A stretch of 5,099 nucleotides of DNA from Clostridiales bacterium. GTDB lineage: Bacteria; Bacillota; Clostridia; Oscillospirales; CAG-272. The notes beneath the pieces were generated by a model. The model worked only from the letters and a program-made list of their open reading frames with translations. It did no database searches and was not told the DNA's origin. Each line of letters starts with the position of its first letter. Positions within the stretch are counted from its first letter, which is position 1. A program made the translations under genes and the position numbers. Location: positions 1-5,099 of the forward strand of contig JAEEGW010000060.1 of the NCBI GenBank assembly GCA_016280525.1, read 5' to 3'. Shown here piece after piece: positions 4,946 through 5,099 of this stretch.

Positions 4946-5099
4946 TTATTTGTGGTTCTGGAACGTGTAGCAGAGCCTGCCTATCGGCGCGGCGTCGCCC
5001 TCTGTATACATCTGCTCCATCGTGGTGACGTTCGTATCGCTGTCCACCCACTTGAAAGCTATCATTATATCGCGGTAATCCGTTATGCCTATCGCCTGC
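4946..5099 (-). CDS. C-terminal end of an unidentified protein (5' end outside window)
   Basis: On the minus strand a frame is open from the window edge to a TAA at 4948-4946. It gives 50 residues starting QAIGITDYRDIMIAFKWV and ending IGRLCYTFQNHK. There is no stop in the frame. It ends just before a symmetric terminator suited to a converging gene, and no plus-strand frame of similar quality is seen here. I do not recognise the family. The fragment is soluble-looking, with mixed aromatic and acidic residues, and carries no sorting tail or membrane segment at its C-terminus. The call as a real gene rests on the open frame plus the terminator position. Confidence 0.65.
   Translation of the reverse strand, partial: QAIGITDYRDIMIAFKWVDSDTNVTTMEQMYTEGDAAPIGRLCYTFQNHK

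Overview
The window looks like the chromosome of a low-to-moderate GC, Gram-positive-type anaerobe, most likely an uncultured gut Clostridia of the Oscillospirales kind. Three things point there. The exported proteins end in NPQTSD-type sorting tails followed by a hydrophobic stretch and a Lys/Arg tail. The spacers carry the GC-rich palindromic repeat families that I know as common in gut Clostridia. The YifB and PurC sequences are Firmicutes-like, with strong AGGAG Shine-Dalgarno sites and frequent ATA isoleucine codons. The assignment is inference from sequence style, not from a marker gene.

Left part (1-1984): three consecutive plus-strand genes encode related exported proteins. The first is cut by the window start, the second follows after 3 nt, and the third after a 155-nt spacer filled with hairpins. 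Each ends in nearly the same cassette: a sorting-like motif (SPMTAD, NPQTSD, NPQTSD), then APVIAVC and a hydrophobic helix, then KKK(R/K). The best match I can suggest for the ectodomains is the IseA/YoeB-like family (inhibitors of DL-endopeptidase autolysins). If so, this is a small tandem family of wall-anchored proteins that could modulate cell-wall hydrolases.

Middle (1985-2613): a gene-free stretch of about 630 nt. It holds two copies of a composite repeat module (palindrome, G-runs, GC hairpin, pyrimidine tract, GACC/GGTC hairpin), one extra terminal-unit copy and one related unit in the opposite orientation. It ends with a probable intrinsic terminator and a well-formed sigma-A-type promoter.

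Right part (2614-4889): that promoter drives yifB/comM (Mg-chelatase-like AAA+ ATPase linked to DNA uptake and recombination) and purC (SAICAR synthetase, de novo purine synthesis), 23 nt apart and probably one operon. A long symmetric hairpin at 4901-4933 serves as terminator for purC and for a converging minus-strand gene, of which only the last 50 codons are present.

The most interesting material is the tandem sorting-signal protein family with its homogenised 3' cassette, and the modular repeat block with hairpins whose loops are inverted between copies.
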